Shown in pieces: positions 1-14,700 of a stretch of DNA of 64,000 nucleotides. The notes beneath the pieces are model-generated. The model was not told where the DNA came from. It ran no database searches and worked only from the letters and a program-made list of their open reading frames with translations. The first letter of the stretch is position 1. Each line of letters begins with the position of its first letter. The stretch covers positions 47,356,243-47,420,242 of the forward strand of contig NC_092793.1 of assembly GCF_918797505.1 (NCBI RefSeq). Reading direction: 5' to 3'. The stretch comes from Bemisia tabaci. Taxonomy: Eukaryota > Arthropoda > Insecta > Hemiptera > Aleyrodidae. The translations under genes and the position numbers were made by a program.

Positions 1-206
1 AACAATATCCTTGGGATGCTCTCTGCTCAGTTGTAAGTGAACACAAACAGGGAGCCAATATGAGTGTTTGGAGACTTGGCGATGATTATTTTGATCTTTT
101 TGAACGACAGGATGGACATCTGTTCAAATATTATACATTTTTGAAGGATGTTGACATCAGAGCTCACGTTGTACGCAAGAAAGTTGTTTGGATGCCTTTC
201 AGTTAA
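1..206 (+). CDS. 3'-terminal coding exon of an unrecognised gene (partial)
   Basis: From position 3 one frame stays open for 67 codons and ends in TAA at 204-206. The residues read QYPWDALCSVVSEHKQ, then a compact aromatic-rich stretch (YFDLF, FKYYTFL), and end in KKVVWMPFS. The composition looks like the end of a folded domain rather than chance AT-rich reading, and the exon runs off the left edge of the window. The gene would converge with DCAF1, whose stop codon lies 3.4 kb away on the other strand. An ATTAAA-type poly(A) signal lies near 289 and an AATAAA near 522. I do not recognise the family, so no function is given. The stop and frame are visible; that this is a real exon is inference. 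Confidence 0.6.
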   Translation, partial: QYPWDALCSVVSEHKQGANMSVWRLGDDYFDLFERQDGHLFKYYTFLKDVDIRAHVVRKKVVWMPFS

Positions 207-3200
207 GGCTACATCTGAATTTCTGTCGGAAGTTCTCTCATAATGTGAGCAGTCAAATGACTTAACTTTTTTCCTCTTAAAATGTTTTAATTAAAATTTT
301 TATGTTTCCAAACGTCCAAAGTGTTTTCTCCCGAGTACTTCATTTTAATCACTGTTTGCTAAGTTCTTGAGGGATTTTTTATTTAACATCTGTAAGTAAA
401 TGTTTTTTCTCTGCCTTTTCAACCATTTAACTGATATTTTTTCCTGTGGAGTGTGCCTGTCATCTAATTCATATTTCTGTAATTTTTTCAAGACTGATTC
501 TTTTAATATCCTTAAGTACATAAATAAATGTAACTCTTTAGTAGATCCAGGGTGAAACATGGGTTTTTACCGCTTGGGCTTCCATTTAAGATAGCTGTTA
601 TGCAGTAAATTAGCCCTTAAACTTGATGCATCTCTGAAATTGATAGATAGGTTATCTCCAATGGTCTCTTCCAATGTATGTAGACTTCCTCAGCACAAAT
701 AAAACTAATTTTTCTATCATTTGTGAATTGATTGAAAAACTTCAAGATATGTACTCTTTTTCAAGAACAATACCTAACACAAGTTAAAGACTGTCAAGGG
801 ATAAGCTTCTTAAGCAGAATATCTCCCAATTTTGAAATTACTTCACAAGTGTAGGATATAAATTTAAAGAACACATGATTCCTCTACCAAAAAAGACTGA
901 GTGATAATTTTTTGTTTGCTGTTTATCCTCCTATAAATAAATCTGCAATTTTACATTAGAATAATCAGGTCTTCTCAAAAAGTTTTTTTAGATTAGAATG
1001 AAAATTCTATGTATTTTGGCATAGATAACAGTCCTATCTTGCCTTTTCAAGACCACTATTACAGGACCCGATGACATGAGAAATATTCCCTTACCTTCTG
1101 TCCCCTCACGATTTCAACTTCTTTTCTTGATATTCTTCGGTAGTAAAACTAGAGAAATACATTTCATGGTTTACTGTTTCATTAATTGTCCATTCCTTTT
1201 TATTTTTACCGACCGGAAACCAATTTATTCAAATGGTCCCATCTAAGCATAGATTGAGCTGGAATTCATATTGAAAAAAAAATTCAGGGCTCAATCCAAG
1301 ACTCCAGTGAGCATGCTATTTGTCGTATCGTCACTTATACATTATTTTCAAAACATTTTCCATTATCTTTTTACGAACTAGAGAGTGTCATAGTGAAAGC
1401 CTTTACTTATAATGCTCAGTACCAACTTTTTTTCTAAGCATGTGATCGAATTTCTTTATATTTACGATGATTTTAGGTTCAATTTTTAGAGGTAATATTG
1501 TATGTAAAGCATACACCACATAACATTTAAAACCCCTTCTTTGAAGGAAATATTGTAATCATCTTAATATTTTTGTAATAAATTTTATTTTTTACTATTT
1601 TCACCGATTATGTTTTGATTTTCCTTTTCTTAAATTCTTCATTATTATCTTTTCTAATGATCATTAATGCTTCAGTGAATTGGTATCTAACCTTTCTTTT
1701 TTACTGAAAGAGGATTGCGATCAGCATACTTATTAATTTCTAAACTAAAAAAATGTGCCTGGGTTTTGTTTAGGTATTTTGAAAATGGTTTTCTTATGTT
1801 CAATTTATAAACTAAAATATACCACTTGGCAAGATGCAAATTTGAGCATAATGATACAAATTTCCTCATCATTTCATGTAGGACACAATTAGTACAACGA
1901 AAATTACTGGCAGTAACTCCAACCAAAATATTGATGTTTTTCGATGCATAAATTCAAGCTCCCTTCTTTTAAAAAAATTCATAATGCATTAGACAAAAAC
2001 TGAATGTTACCGTAACAGTCTTAGCAATATTAAAACTAACAATCTCAAGGGGTTTTGACTTTATGAAATTAGAGCACAGAAAAATATAAGGGAAATTGAA
2101 AAAATAACAATATATTTAAATCTTATGTGAACAAAGATGTGTGACCTAACAAGTACATTAAAAAAATAAGTTACTGCTAGGCCTTAGGAATATTCTTGCC
2201 AAACAATAGTGCCTCAAAAATCTGCCAGTGCATTTTAGCTTCCTCTAGAAACTCATCTTGTTCATCATTGTGGCTTTTTTGTGGAGTAGCGATTTAAAAA
2301 AAAACATTAATGATGGCATATTGAGATGTGTGGATAAGAAAAAATTTAAAGTTTCTAAATCCGAGGATTTGGGAAAAGGCAAGCTGACCGAAACAAATGT
2401 CAACCTTATTGGATACTTATCATTGTAAAGAAAATTTTCATGCTTATGAAAACGGAAAAGTGTCCAACAGAAAATATATACAAAACCTTCCTAATTTTTA
2501 CATTCCCTCTCTTACCAACTACGATCAGCTCATGCGAAATTAACTTGTAAAGACCGATTCACACATTAAAAAGTAGTCAAATTTGTTGCTAAACTGAACT
2601 CTTGCTTTACAAGACTTTACTTTCTAGGTCCTTACACACAAAATGATTTAGATCCTAAAAAGAGACAATAGAAGTCACAAACAAAATAAATCAATGAAAT
2701 TAATAAAAGGTTCAATTTTTTCAAGATTTGCGTTGGTGAGGACCAACAGCTGTGAATTACTTAGACACATTTTTAATACATTTTCAGAGCATTATCATCC
2801 AATTTATGTAAAAGCACCTCAAAAAGGCACTGATAGAAGTTAAGAAACAGTCTGCTAAGAACTAGACTGATTAGTTCAAATCAATTGATCATTGTAAGGA
2901 TGTTAAATCAGTTTTCAGTAAGCTATCGAAACAGTCCCGTGATAAAATAGCAGGGATGCAGAAACTTCCTGATGATGTGATAATGATTGCATGGCCGCAA
3001 AAAAATGGGAAGGCTGGGAAAATAGGGAAAGCCAACTAGGAGTTTTTGGAGGTTGCGAAAATGAATTGTTGCCATGTTCGTCAGTTATACTGACAAAGCA
3101 ACGCAATGGACAGACACGTGAGGTAACAATGCTTACACTAGGAACTTACACTGTTCCGATAGTGCTGTCCATTTAAAAGAAGAGTGGCTTGACCGGAGTG

Positions 3201-3623
3201 TATTAGCATTTCAAAACAAACAGTACTGATTGCTTAGCAACTAAAATTTGTTTAAACACCCTTGGATCATTGTGGTTTTAAAAGAACATTTGAGCCATAG
3301 CTTGGAGTTGGTATTTACTTTAAGGTATATTATTCTCAGAATGACAAAATCATTCCACAAAACAAAGCTACGTTCTTGCATTAGTAGAATTTCTTGAAGT
3401 AGAACTAAGTAATAACATCACAGATCCCAGCTTAATATATATAATTCCGGAGCTTTTATACTGAAGAAGTAATGAAACAGATGCAAAATTACTTCATACC
3501 ATGGTAAGCGTTGAGGGGCTAGAACACTATCAAGATATGAAAATAAGCTAGTACGGCATGATTCAATTTACACTCAAGAAACCCTAAAAAATTTCAATTT
3601 GAAACTTCTTACAGGATGAAAAT
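207..3623. other. Convergent intergenic region with 3' UTRs of both genes
   Basis: This AT-rich stretch lies between the stop codon of the + strand gene at 206 and the DCAF1 stop at 3624. It should hold both 3' UTRs. I see no open frame with plausible composition and no clear repeat with inverted ends. Short open frames near 2915-3176 overlap on both strands and look like chance. Confidence 0.6.
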
Positions 3624-5773
3624 TCAAAAGTCCATGTTGTCAAGGGCATCGGATTCAGAGTCTGATCCGTCCCTGTCAGAGATTGTATCATCATCCAACT
3701 CCTCATCACTGAGCCCACTTAGAAGGTTGATGCTGACAGCATCTGGAAAAAGAGAAGAGGTTGAGTAAGTGTTCCATTATCCAAAATAAATTAATGAAAC
3801 AAATGCAGCTTAACTAAGCTCTGCCTAGTTTGCCGGGTTGTGAAGGGCAAACAAAAAAAGATGCTTGAACTTTGAACCTGATGCAGTTTCAAATTTCGAC
3901 TTCTCCCGCACAAAGAAACTCGATTGCACTGTTTTAGTGCTTCTAAGAAGATTTTATTCTTTCATGGAAAAACTGTCTCACAAAGGAGTCAGCCTCACTG
4001 GTACAGTGGTCAAGGCAGTTCGCTGCCAACACTGAGGTCCTGGGTTCAATCCCCGGAGTTGACTGATATTCGAGGACACTCAAATATCAGTCATTGTGAT
4101 GGTGGATGACTAAGCAACTCCAATACCCTGACCCTTCGAGGTAACAGGGTGTGGGAGGGACATAGTCACCCAGTAAGTAATCCGTCTGCACTGTTCGACT
4201 GGGTTGTGAAAAAATCGGTGATCACTCGTAGTGTACATGACTGCCAGCGTTACCTATTAGTGGAAATTGCAACAACACAGTCGAACTCGGTGGAGGCATG
4301 GCCATGTTCCAAAATTTCGTGCTCTGCAGGGTCTGCCGCAGTCTTTGATAAACCTATTGTTGGCTATCAGACGGCCGCTGAGCCTTGCAGGAATAAAGAG
4401 GTTTCACAATGCGTCAATAGTATGAAGTTAAGGAGCACGGTCCAACTTCAGGGTGCACGACGGCAGTTGCCAGTATTCTTGGCCCCTTGAGGGCGCCTCG
4501 CTGGTGAGTCCGGCCCTTACTTACTGTCATACAAAGGATCCTGCACATTGATTTATTGCATTCAACTCGTCTATAGATGCTGATCAAAAGAGATGAGCTA
4601 CGCATTTTTAAAGTTGCTGTTTTTTCGCGTTAGCAACGCGCTCAAGTTTAGCCTACTGTACACCTTTTAATTCGATCTGAGCGGTAGGTACAACAAGAAA
4701 GCCAGTTGGCCTAGTGGCAGCGTACTCGTCTTTGATACTGATGGTCCGGGAATCAATGCCTCATCCAGGAATGAGATTTTTTTAAGTTTTTTCTTTTTTC
4801 TTTTTTTTGTATGTTGTTTTAGGCTTTATATCCGGGGGATACTGCGGCCTTGGAAGGACATTTTTAAAAGTAATTATTTTGTTTAATAATCGCTTTAGCA
4901 CAGCACATTGTAAGTCACCTTGTAAACATTGTGATGCTAATCATTTTATTTATGGTTGTTTGACGACAGATATACAGAAAATAATTAGTAGCATAATGTT
5001 AACAAGGTGATTTTCAATTCGCTGTGTTAAAGTGATTAGGAAACAAAATAATCACTTATAAAAATTATCATCTGGGTGAGGATCAGACTCCTGACCACCA
5101 GTGTTGTAGACAAGTACTCTGCCACTAGGCTAACCAGCTTACAGGCCTCGTCTGCCGCTCAGATAACATTAAAAGGTGTGCGCAAAGTCGGCTAAACTGA
5201 CCGCGTTGCTTACGCAAAAAAACAACTTCAAAAATGCACTACTCTAAAACAGCTGGGCATTGGAGCAAACCAAAAATATGGGTTCTTATATTTCCCTATT
5301 CTAACTCCCTGCCAAATTTGAACCCGATCTGAGGAGGACAATCGATAGCCTCTCTTGTCAATGTTGCCATCGACATCTTGCTTAGGTAATTTTGATCAAA
5401 TGTGATTTGGAAGTTCCTGTAAGAGCACAAGTTTTTTCTCTGCTGGGAATATGTTTGGATAAATTTAAATAAACTCATAATTTTTTCCGTTCTCATGATT
5501 ATTAAGATCAACCATTTGCCGACAAATCTCTTGGAGCTAACCTGACTCCTGCGAAGAATTACTAACTAGCACCACAGCAGATATTAATTTTATGTCCATG
5601 GCTGTCAATAAAAAAATTGTGAAAAACAATACAAAAATAGGAGCTCCACAAAACATCTAGATAGTGGAAACATAAGAAAAAGAGAAAATACCTGCTCCTT
5701 GGTCGTCGTCATCATCATCATCATCGGAGCCTGAACCAGAATTATCCAAGTCGTCTTCCTCTTCATCTTCAAC
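3624..5773 (-). CDS. DCAF1: DCAF1 coding exons 27-28: acidic C-terminal tail (aa 1327-1392)
   Basis: Exons are 5692-5773 and 3624-3742, joined in phase through a split GAT codon. Exon 27 is almost wholly Asp/Glu with a run of eight Asp. Exon 28 contains [14 protein letters not shown] and ends SDALDNMDF and a TGA. Acidic tails are typical of DCAF1 and in mammals bind partners such as Merlin. This tail is about 80 residues counting the end of exon 26, shorter than the human one. Confidence 0.93.
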
Positions 5774-8700
5774 CTGGGAAAATATAGAAATTTAGCTTCA
5801 ATATTTCTCAATAGCTCTAAAATGTACTGAACACAACTGGAAACAAGTCTCAATGATTTAGGCTTTCTATTACTTATTTAAAATGTTCTTTACAACAACT
5901 CGCTAGAAAAGAGCTGTTAACTACTGTTACTTTATCACAATACTATTTGACAATAAAACTGTAGGAATGCGTATCTCATTTGAGGTGTTTCAAAATCTCC
6001 ACTCCCATACAATTGTTTTGAAAGAGAGCAAACCAGTACTATTGCTCGAAGTTTTCGCAGAATTTTCTTCACCTAGAGAAGACAAATCCGGGAAATACTG
6101 AGGAAATGATAATGAGTCTATTTTCATTTGAAAATTCAGGAAAAGTGGAAAGTCAGCAATATCGAGAATTGTTGTTAGATAACTAAATGTCAGTTGAAAC
6201 TTGCATCCGTTATGCACGATTTCTTTAAAGGTGCACCCGAAGGCAGATTCTCATTACTTGCAAGAGTAATGGAAACTTGCAACAGAAAGGTTTCAGGTGA
6301 ATCCCTGTTTTTTTACTGAATTTGGCAATTTTGTGGTTCTGATACTACGACCGTCTTACAGATCTGTTTGGATGTCAAAAATGTGTGCAAGCGGAACTAA
6401 TAAATCTGACATTAAAATCAATTAATTCTCTTTGTTGGTGAGAAATTGACTTCATTCATGGAAACACTGACTAAAACATGCCATTTTGCAAGTTTTTGTT
6501 GTTTTCTGACAACTGAGGTTTTCAGATTACAGTTTTTTTGGCAGAGCATGCTTCAACTTGAGTTTTTGCGAACTTACAACTTCATTTTCATCCGCATCAT
6601 CTTTGCTGCGTCCAACATCATAAATCCTCACATTTGATTCATCGATGCCACTTATGTATTCGCCTTGATTTTCTATGATTGCAATGTTGGTATCATATTT
6701 GTTGACTGCTATATGGTAAATATTTCTTTTTAAATCAATAGTAGCTGTAAAACAAATCAAATATTTGAATGAGATAAAAATACGAGGGGATATTATTTGA
6801 TGCAGAATTTTTTTTAACCACTTCAAATAGCTCACAAGGGCTAATCCTGCGCTTTTTAGGCCCCCCTCCGTCCCTACTGAACAACCAGTCCCAGGCAACT
6901 ATTGTTTCAGACCATCAAACTCGGGTCGCATGGCCGGGAATCGAACCCGAGACCTCCCGATCATAGAGCCAGCGCTACAACCACTACAACACAGGAGGCC
7001 GACAAATTGTATTCACTACCGGCCTAAAATTCCAAGATAATTTGTGAGTTATTACACAAAGTGAGATCTATTTCCTCTCAGATCTCAGAGAAGCGATGGT
7101 AAAGTTTTGAAAGTTCAAAAATTTTCAAAAATTGGACAGTTCGACTGAATTACAAAGATTATGTGCTCTATTTACACAAAAGTACTGAAGTCAAGAAGAC
7201 CACAATGCACCTATATGACTTGAGTCTTTGTTTGTGTCTTGAGTCTGAAACTGTGGATTCAAACTGCTTAATTTGCACTCTGTCAAGCGATACATTACGA
7301 GAAAATCTTCAGTAAAAAAAAAGTGAATGGAAAAAGAATTGAACATACCAATACTGGAATAATCATAAGAGTCAAATGTTTTGAAAGAAGTATCTAGGGG
7401 GATATCATCATCTGGTTCCCTCGGCAGGAGAGGTGCAGCATAAATGACTGAGGCAGTTGGAGAGAACATAATAGAACACTGATCCAGAGCCGGCACTGTT
7501 TTTAGCAACCGAAAAGTTCGAAGATCCCAAATTTCAGTGTTTGAAACAATCTGCAGGAATACCAATGACAATAAAATTAGCAACAAATTGATGATAATAC
7601 GCATGTTTTTTGAGGGGAATTCAGGACAAAAAAGTTTCACTGTTTCGTCAAAAACCTATGTTCATAGTAAAAAAAATTAAACTTTTTATGATATTAATCG
7701 GAAATGAGGTTAAAAACCAAAATAGATTCTTGAAAATTATTATTTTTGATTAAAGACAATAATTTTGTGGAAATGCTTTTGAATATAATGGACAATGTAG
7801 TGTCCAGGATGACAAAAAACGGAAATTTTAAAATTGTCTTAGAAGATATTATACTAGACATAAATTATATCAATATTTTGTGATTGTATGATATATTAAA
7901 CCCATACATACACTTGAAATTTGATTAGGATCACTATTTGATGAGAGAATTGAATTTAAAGAAAGTTGTTTTATAATGCATGTCCAAAATAACGCCTGTG
8001 ACAATCTCTTTTTCAGTGGAGCTCTTCCTAAGGGTTACTTCAATGAATGAAACTTTGAGCGGAGGGAGAGGATGTCTAAGAATTTTTCTACATTTTTCAC
8101 TCCAAATAATCAACCCTTCATGACACTTGAAAGTGCAAAAGTGTAACGTCCGTGACAAAAAATGCCCAGAAAGTGCAGAAACGCGTTTCTCGGTTAACAA
8201 TGTTGTAGAAAGGAATAGCTTTGAGTTTGAACCTTAAAAGTATGGGATTGCAACTGTAGAAAATTTCTATTCGGACTCATCAATACTGGAGAGTAATAGA
8301 GAGGGTACCAAGACTTACTTCAAGACCATTTGGGTGAAAACGCCCACTGATTGACTGATTCAGCTTATCAAATTTGTAGATCTGCTTTCCTGCATTCACA
8401 TCCCAGAGAATACCGTCAGACAAAACCAGTTCATCTGTTGGATTAAAAGTGGCTATGTTGTGGTTGTACTGATTTGAAAATTTCGGAGCAAGGACAACAA
8501 CTTGCTTTTTGGTCTCAACATCATAAATCTACGACGATAAACAAAGAAAAAATTGAGTGAGTACAGTCATATGAAGAGTCTGGCGAAAGAAAGTTATAGT
8601 TTTCTTCTTCATTTCACCAACTTGTTTCCATAACAGTTCAATTTATGGCGAGGCATGTGGTTTCAAAGACTATTGAAGTAATCTTGTTTGTAAAATGATT

Positions 8701-11700
8701 TAATTGAATACTAAAACAAACCATGGCAGTGCAAATCAATTGTCTTATCTGCATTTTTTCTTTCATTGGAAGGTTTTGAACATTTTTTCCGCGCTACTTC
8801 TTCTAGAATTTCAATTTGTAATCATGTTTTAGCAGAAAGTATATGAGAGCAAAGCATTCTTACCGTTGCTATTTCAGAATTTGTGCCAACTATCCTATCT
8901 TGCGTTAATTTACTGAATTCAACATGTTCTTCGTTTTCAAAAGAGGACCTGAAAAAAAATATTTAAAACTTTATAATGTACGGCGGACACAAAAAAATAA
9001 CTGAGCGAGCCATTAATACCTATGTAATTGTCTCAACCTCTTTACATAGGAGATCAGCAGTGCAATGCAGCAATGAGCCAAGTCTCTAGCTTTTAAATTT
9101 TACAAATATTTTGAAATATATGAGACCTATTTTCTGATGGCCTAGGAATCAGCCATTTTTTTCGAGTGAATCATTTTTTATTACGATCATTTGATCATTT
9201 TTTACTCTGATGTAATGATTTGGTGTGGCGCGAAATTTGAAAAAGCGCGGCAGGAAAAGTGGCAGTCCGCTTAAGTCGGTAACCCGCTTAACTCGGTAAA
9301 TTTCCTCGGTCCCGATGGAAACCGAGTTACCGAGGTTTCACTGTACTGTACTTACGGGCCTTGCATTTTCTCAACTTTTGTATAATTCAAGCCGACTTTG
9401 CAATTTGTAAGATTTCAATGGCAATTATCATATTGTTCAAGCACATTATCAATTGGAGTGCATTTAGCAGAAGAAAACCAATGCTATTTCAGTGTTGTGA
9501 AAATCAAGCATCCTCATGTTTATCTAAAAAATGTCTGGAATAGCGAAAAGTTTTGGTTTTTCTACCAAAAAATTGTTAATTTTAAGGACAAACGATCATA
9601 CAAACTTAAAAACTGTACATATAATTTGCATCTTTTGAAACAAAGGAGATGGAGCACAATTTGGAAAACACTGTAATCAGGTTAGTTCTTTTCTACTAAA
9701 TACATTCTAATTGTGAGCTTTGCAGAATACACTTCAAAAATATTCAGATAATTGAAGTTAACAATTAAAGCAAAATTACAAACTGATTTTGCCCTTGTAC
9801 ATGGGAAATTTCAAGCACATGACAAAGGGGAGAGTTAATCATTAATACAATTGCGAATTAATTTTGCAAATGAACAAGGGAAATTTGTCAGAGGCAATGG
9901 CATAAGATATAATAATTTGTTCGTTGGCTTTTTCTTGTTTCCAATTTTGACCAAAAGAAGCTGAGGCTACGCTAACTGGACAACTGCCGCAAATCACAAG
10001 CCACAGCTTCAAATACTAGTTGGACAACGGCCACTGGCAGGAGGCCATCATACAATGATATTTAAAAAATACTTACACCTGTTCAAACACCCCATCGATT
10101 TTCCACATAGCAGACAGAGGTTGCCGATAAGGACTTGAAGTTAACAGTAAGTTGTTTGTTCGATTACATTCCAGATTTGAAATGTAAGATTCGTGACAAC
10201 TATATGTAACATCATCCTGAGAAAAGGGGGAAAAATGCTTTAAGTTTGACTCAGATTTGATGATATCAGAATTTACCCAGTTCCCTGTTTGAGCAAGAGA
10301 AAGTGGAGAACTAAACTTTTGAGTCCACATACTCTCACATCCATAATTGAACTTCATTTTCCAAATAGGAATTACCAAATCTGGCTCATCCATAAAAACA
10401 CTTATGTACATAGGGAAACTAATGGTGCATACGTTGTTTGTAAACTAGGCCAGAAATTGTAGTTTCAAACTGCAAAATGTAGTCTGCTTGAACTTTTAAA
10501 CAGATCAATGTATTGTGTATTGAACATAAAAAAAAATAAAGACAAGCTAAAGCAAGAATATAAGATATTAAATCAAGGTGAAATGGAAGCATGTAGATAG
10601 TGAAATAAGGCCTCAAGAGAAAATAACAAGCTGTTTGTGAATAAACCACTTAAATATGACTGTCCATGGGAAGAAGGAACTCGCTGTCTAACAGAACAGC
10701 TACAGACTTGAAGGAGAAAACTTCTCAGACTTTTTTAAGTTTTCCCCGACCAAAATAATCGAAAATCCTTGTTTTTCACAATGAAAATGGGTACTCAGAA
10801 CTAAAAATGAACAATTTTTGGCATTCATTTCACTGCAAATGACAAAAACATGAGATTTCTGAACTTCCCGTTGAGTGAATCGTTTTCTACATAAACTTCA
10901 GAAGAGATGACATCTGATGTTTATTTCTACTTCAGACTTGGTGTGGTAGTCCATTGAAAAGATGGAGATTAAAGACTACATCAAATTTTATTGAAAGTTT
11001 GAGTCTCTGCTGATTAATTTTCAATAAAAATATTTCACGAAAGTGTGATAGTTTGAAAAACTTACCACGCCAGTATTGATATTAAAGACTTTGACTTCTC
11101 CTCCATACGTTCCAGCAATTACAAATTTATCACCCTGAAACATATATAATTTATTGTTATGCTTGCAAAGATAGGTTGATGTAATTTTGGTGACTGATCT
11201 GAACAGTGCAATTTCTAGGGCAATTTTCATGTGATTCAAATCTAACACAAGTCAACTTTCATCAGTATGCTCCAGCTTTCAAAAGAATTAGATTATTTAA
11301 AATTAAAACTGAGGAATCAGAAAACTAAGCTATTATAAGGGTACTTCACATTATGTGAGGAGAATTGATGTGTGATACTTCTTTCTATTTTACGAAGAAT
11401 AAATCAGAGGAGTAAACAGCAACAATAAAACACATTACGAGTAGATGAAACAATAATGATAAAAAGAAAATCTTCTGTAAAATAGAGCTAAAAGAAAGTC
11501 TTGGAAACTAAGAAAAGAAAAAGTTAGAGTGTTCATTAGATAATTAGGCAGCTGTTTACTTTAGACCGTTACTTGCAGTCAGTGCTTAAAACTCACCTTT
11601 GAGTTTTAGGAGCCATGAAGCCCGATTTTTAGGCGCCATTGAAGATTTTTTAGGGGCCGGATTGACTTTTTGCCTATACATTACGGCGCATTTAGTGACA

Positions 11701-14700
11701 AGTTAGACGCAAGATGTTTTCGTAACAGAACAAGTAAGTAGCTGTAACTTGGGGGAGGCAAAAGTACCGCCGAGCCGCGACGAAATTGCGCGCTCAACAC
11801 AGCAAAACTGCTCGCTTTTTGCGAGTTCAATCCGGTGCCGTGCGTCGAAATTTCAAATAATCACCTAATATGAACATTCAGATTCTTAGGGAGCAATTTT
11901 TAAGGGCCATGGCCGATTTTTTAGGCGCATTTGGCGCGTTGGTGCCTGTGAGTTTTGAACACTGCTTGCAGTTGACCTAATCTGCACATGGCAGCACTGC
12001 AACTTTCTGACACTCCTCCAAAAAAGGCAGCAGCACGGTTATCAGTAGATAGAAAGTAAAAAATTGCAAAATTGGCTGACAGGAGCTCCATTTGTTTTTT
12101 AAAAGGATGCTCATTTGAAATCGAACGTTACTTACAAAAAATTCACAGCAAGTAAAGTAACCACCATCATCTTCATCATTAGATTTCAAGGTTTTGACAG
12201 GGCAAAATCTACTGTGAATTAACCGCTGATCTAGCCGTCTTGAATTAATGCCTCTGCAGTAGCGTAAGGTGAAATTACAAGGCGCTGACTTGTTGGGTTT
12301 TGGGTCCGGACACTTATGAGGACTGAAAATTTGAATACATGACGGATGTAGCAGAGATAAAAATGCAAACGCAAAGGAGACTTATTGATTAATTGATAAG
12401 ACAAGTGGAGTGTTAAAACTAGCTAACCAACAACTGCTGGCGCTGAGTTGGCAATTTTATTTGGAAACTGTCAATTCAGGCTGCGGTAAAGGCAATGTGA
12501 AAGAAATCGCACACTGAGTGCCTACAGTTGTTGGTTCACTAGATTCAGGGCTCAACTTGCCTTGTTGATGATTTCCTTAATTCGGCCCCTTCAGGAAAGC
12601 TTTTTGCAGTACCTTTTTTGATTACTTTTCTGCACACTTTCAGATTCTGGAATCAGATTTTAAAAATTTAGGACTGAAAAATTTACAGCTATTTTAAGAC
12701 TCCTGCTGCCCTTACAGCCCTCTGTCCTGTTGTTAGACATTTTGCATGTGAAATTTGAGAGCACACTCAATAACTCCAACTTCAACTACGTAAACATTCC
12801 ATATCCATATAAAATCACAGTAGTATAACCGGATCGCTGTATTTTTTACTGAAAATTGTAGCAGCAAGGAAGGGGGCAGGTGTTTTTTGGCATTAGTTCA
12901 TGGGAAAAAATGCATTATTTTTATCTGACAGATACATCCCTGAATTTTTTCCTCCTGAACTCAGACACTCGGTCGAATACTTTCTCTCAGCTCTGAGCTT
13001 CTCTTGACTTTGAAATTCAGCTGCATACTTACACAAATAAATTAAACTGCGGACAAACAACCATTGGATTTTTACAAAGGGCATGTTGATTGGTTAAATA
13101 TTCTGTGACGATAGAATCAAGAGTAATATTTCTTCTTTCTGGTTTCAGAAGGGGTTGCTCAAAGCTAGAACTTGATGGCAATGCTCTGTCTTTAGATCCG
13201 TGCTTCCGGAAGGATTTTTTACTAGATGACTGAGGGGTTGACCAAGTTTGTTCTATTCGTCTAGAGTGAGAAAAACAGGAGCATAAATCAATTAAATATT
13301 AGTGTATGGACCATTGAATAAACACAATACATAAAGCTTTTCCTAACAAATATTGAAACATAATTCATAAAACATAATGGAGGACATTCATAGAGAAATG
13401 CAGAAAAAAATGCTCACGGCAGAAATACTGAACAACACAGTGGATCCAACTTCCAGAAACACAAAGATGGCCGAAGTGCGAAATCACGTATATCCGTTTG
13501 CAAAGTTGCAGACTTCCTTTCATACTTAATATTTTTCTCTCGGAGACTAGTCAAGGTAATTTCTTAATGTTTCTTCTCTACCAGCGGGGAATTCTGTAGA
13601 AATTTCGAGCTATAAAGCTGGCTTGTTCTTTGGTGAAAAATAAAATAGGGATGGATATTTTGAAACACTGCAATGGAGATAAGTTGTTCTGCACTTTGGT
13701 CAATGACAAATGGATGAGGTGCTTGGATAAATATTTATGATGACACCTTTGGAGAAGACAATCTTGAGGCTCTTAAAAAATATGGTGGCTGTTCCTATTG
13801 GAAAAACACAGCGGAGGAGGGAAGAATACAGTAAATAAAATGAAATTCTCTGACATTTCCCTGATTTCCCGGCCGCATTTTAGTGAAATCCCCTGACAAC
13901 TGAGGATATTCCGGAATTTCCAGAGGGCTAAAAAATCATCAGATACAATAGTTTCCCCGCAAAGTTTCTTTTTTGAAACTTTAAACCCATGCTGGAAAGC
14001 AAATAAAGGTGATTTGAAAATGTATCCCTGGCCTTATCGTCTCCTTCTCTGACTTTCCAGATTTTCCAGACATTTTTTGGTTTTCCCTGACTGTGGTGAC
14101 CCCGTTAAGGAGGCTCTTCACAGGCATCGAGGAGGTTGCCACTCAAAAACATGATGGATGACACCCTGGAAAAATATGGAAGATGGGGCTTTTTGAAAAA
14201 CAGAAACAGAGGCTGCCAATTAAAATCCTTGATCAACAACTCGCAAGAAAAAATACAGAGGCCAATGCTCTTCCAAAAGAACCTGGTGCATGATGCTATG
14301 AATATACTGGTAGTTGAGACATTTTGAAAAACCCTTCGTAAATCCTGGTTAATGCTCCTTAGGAAAGGCACTGTGGTTGACAAAAAATGTGTAAAATGAT
14401 TTGCTATAAATACTATATTGCAGTAATACTTACTTGATTTTGATTGGAGTTGATTTACTAGAGGAAGGTGTCCCTGAGGTTAAATTCATATCTACAGGAT
14501 GGTTGAGGTTATTGGGCCGATGAACAGGAGAGTTGGGGGTGGCGCTTCGAGCCTGCAAAAAGAGCACCAAATGGTACTTTAGAAGCTGATTTCGCCCTGA
14601 CACTTCAAAAATCATTTGACCTTATTAATGAAAAAGACGTTCATCTACAATGAGTTTTCTATTCAGATAGACTTTCCTATTTTTCTGACTTCTCAGACAC

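Noticed and set aside
4149..4490. 113-codon + strand frame
   Set aside because: It lies wholly inside the SINE at 3993-4530.
6930..7005. tRNA gene on the - strand
   Set aside because: A and B boxes are present, but the acceptor stem does not pair well and a SINE-like body follows; similar heads occur elsewhere in introns.
10073..10411. 112-codon - strand frame
   Set aside because: Its end is DCAF1 exon 22; the N-terminal part is a family B MITE read in frame.
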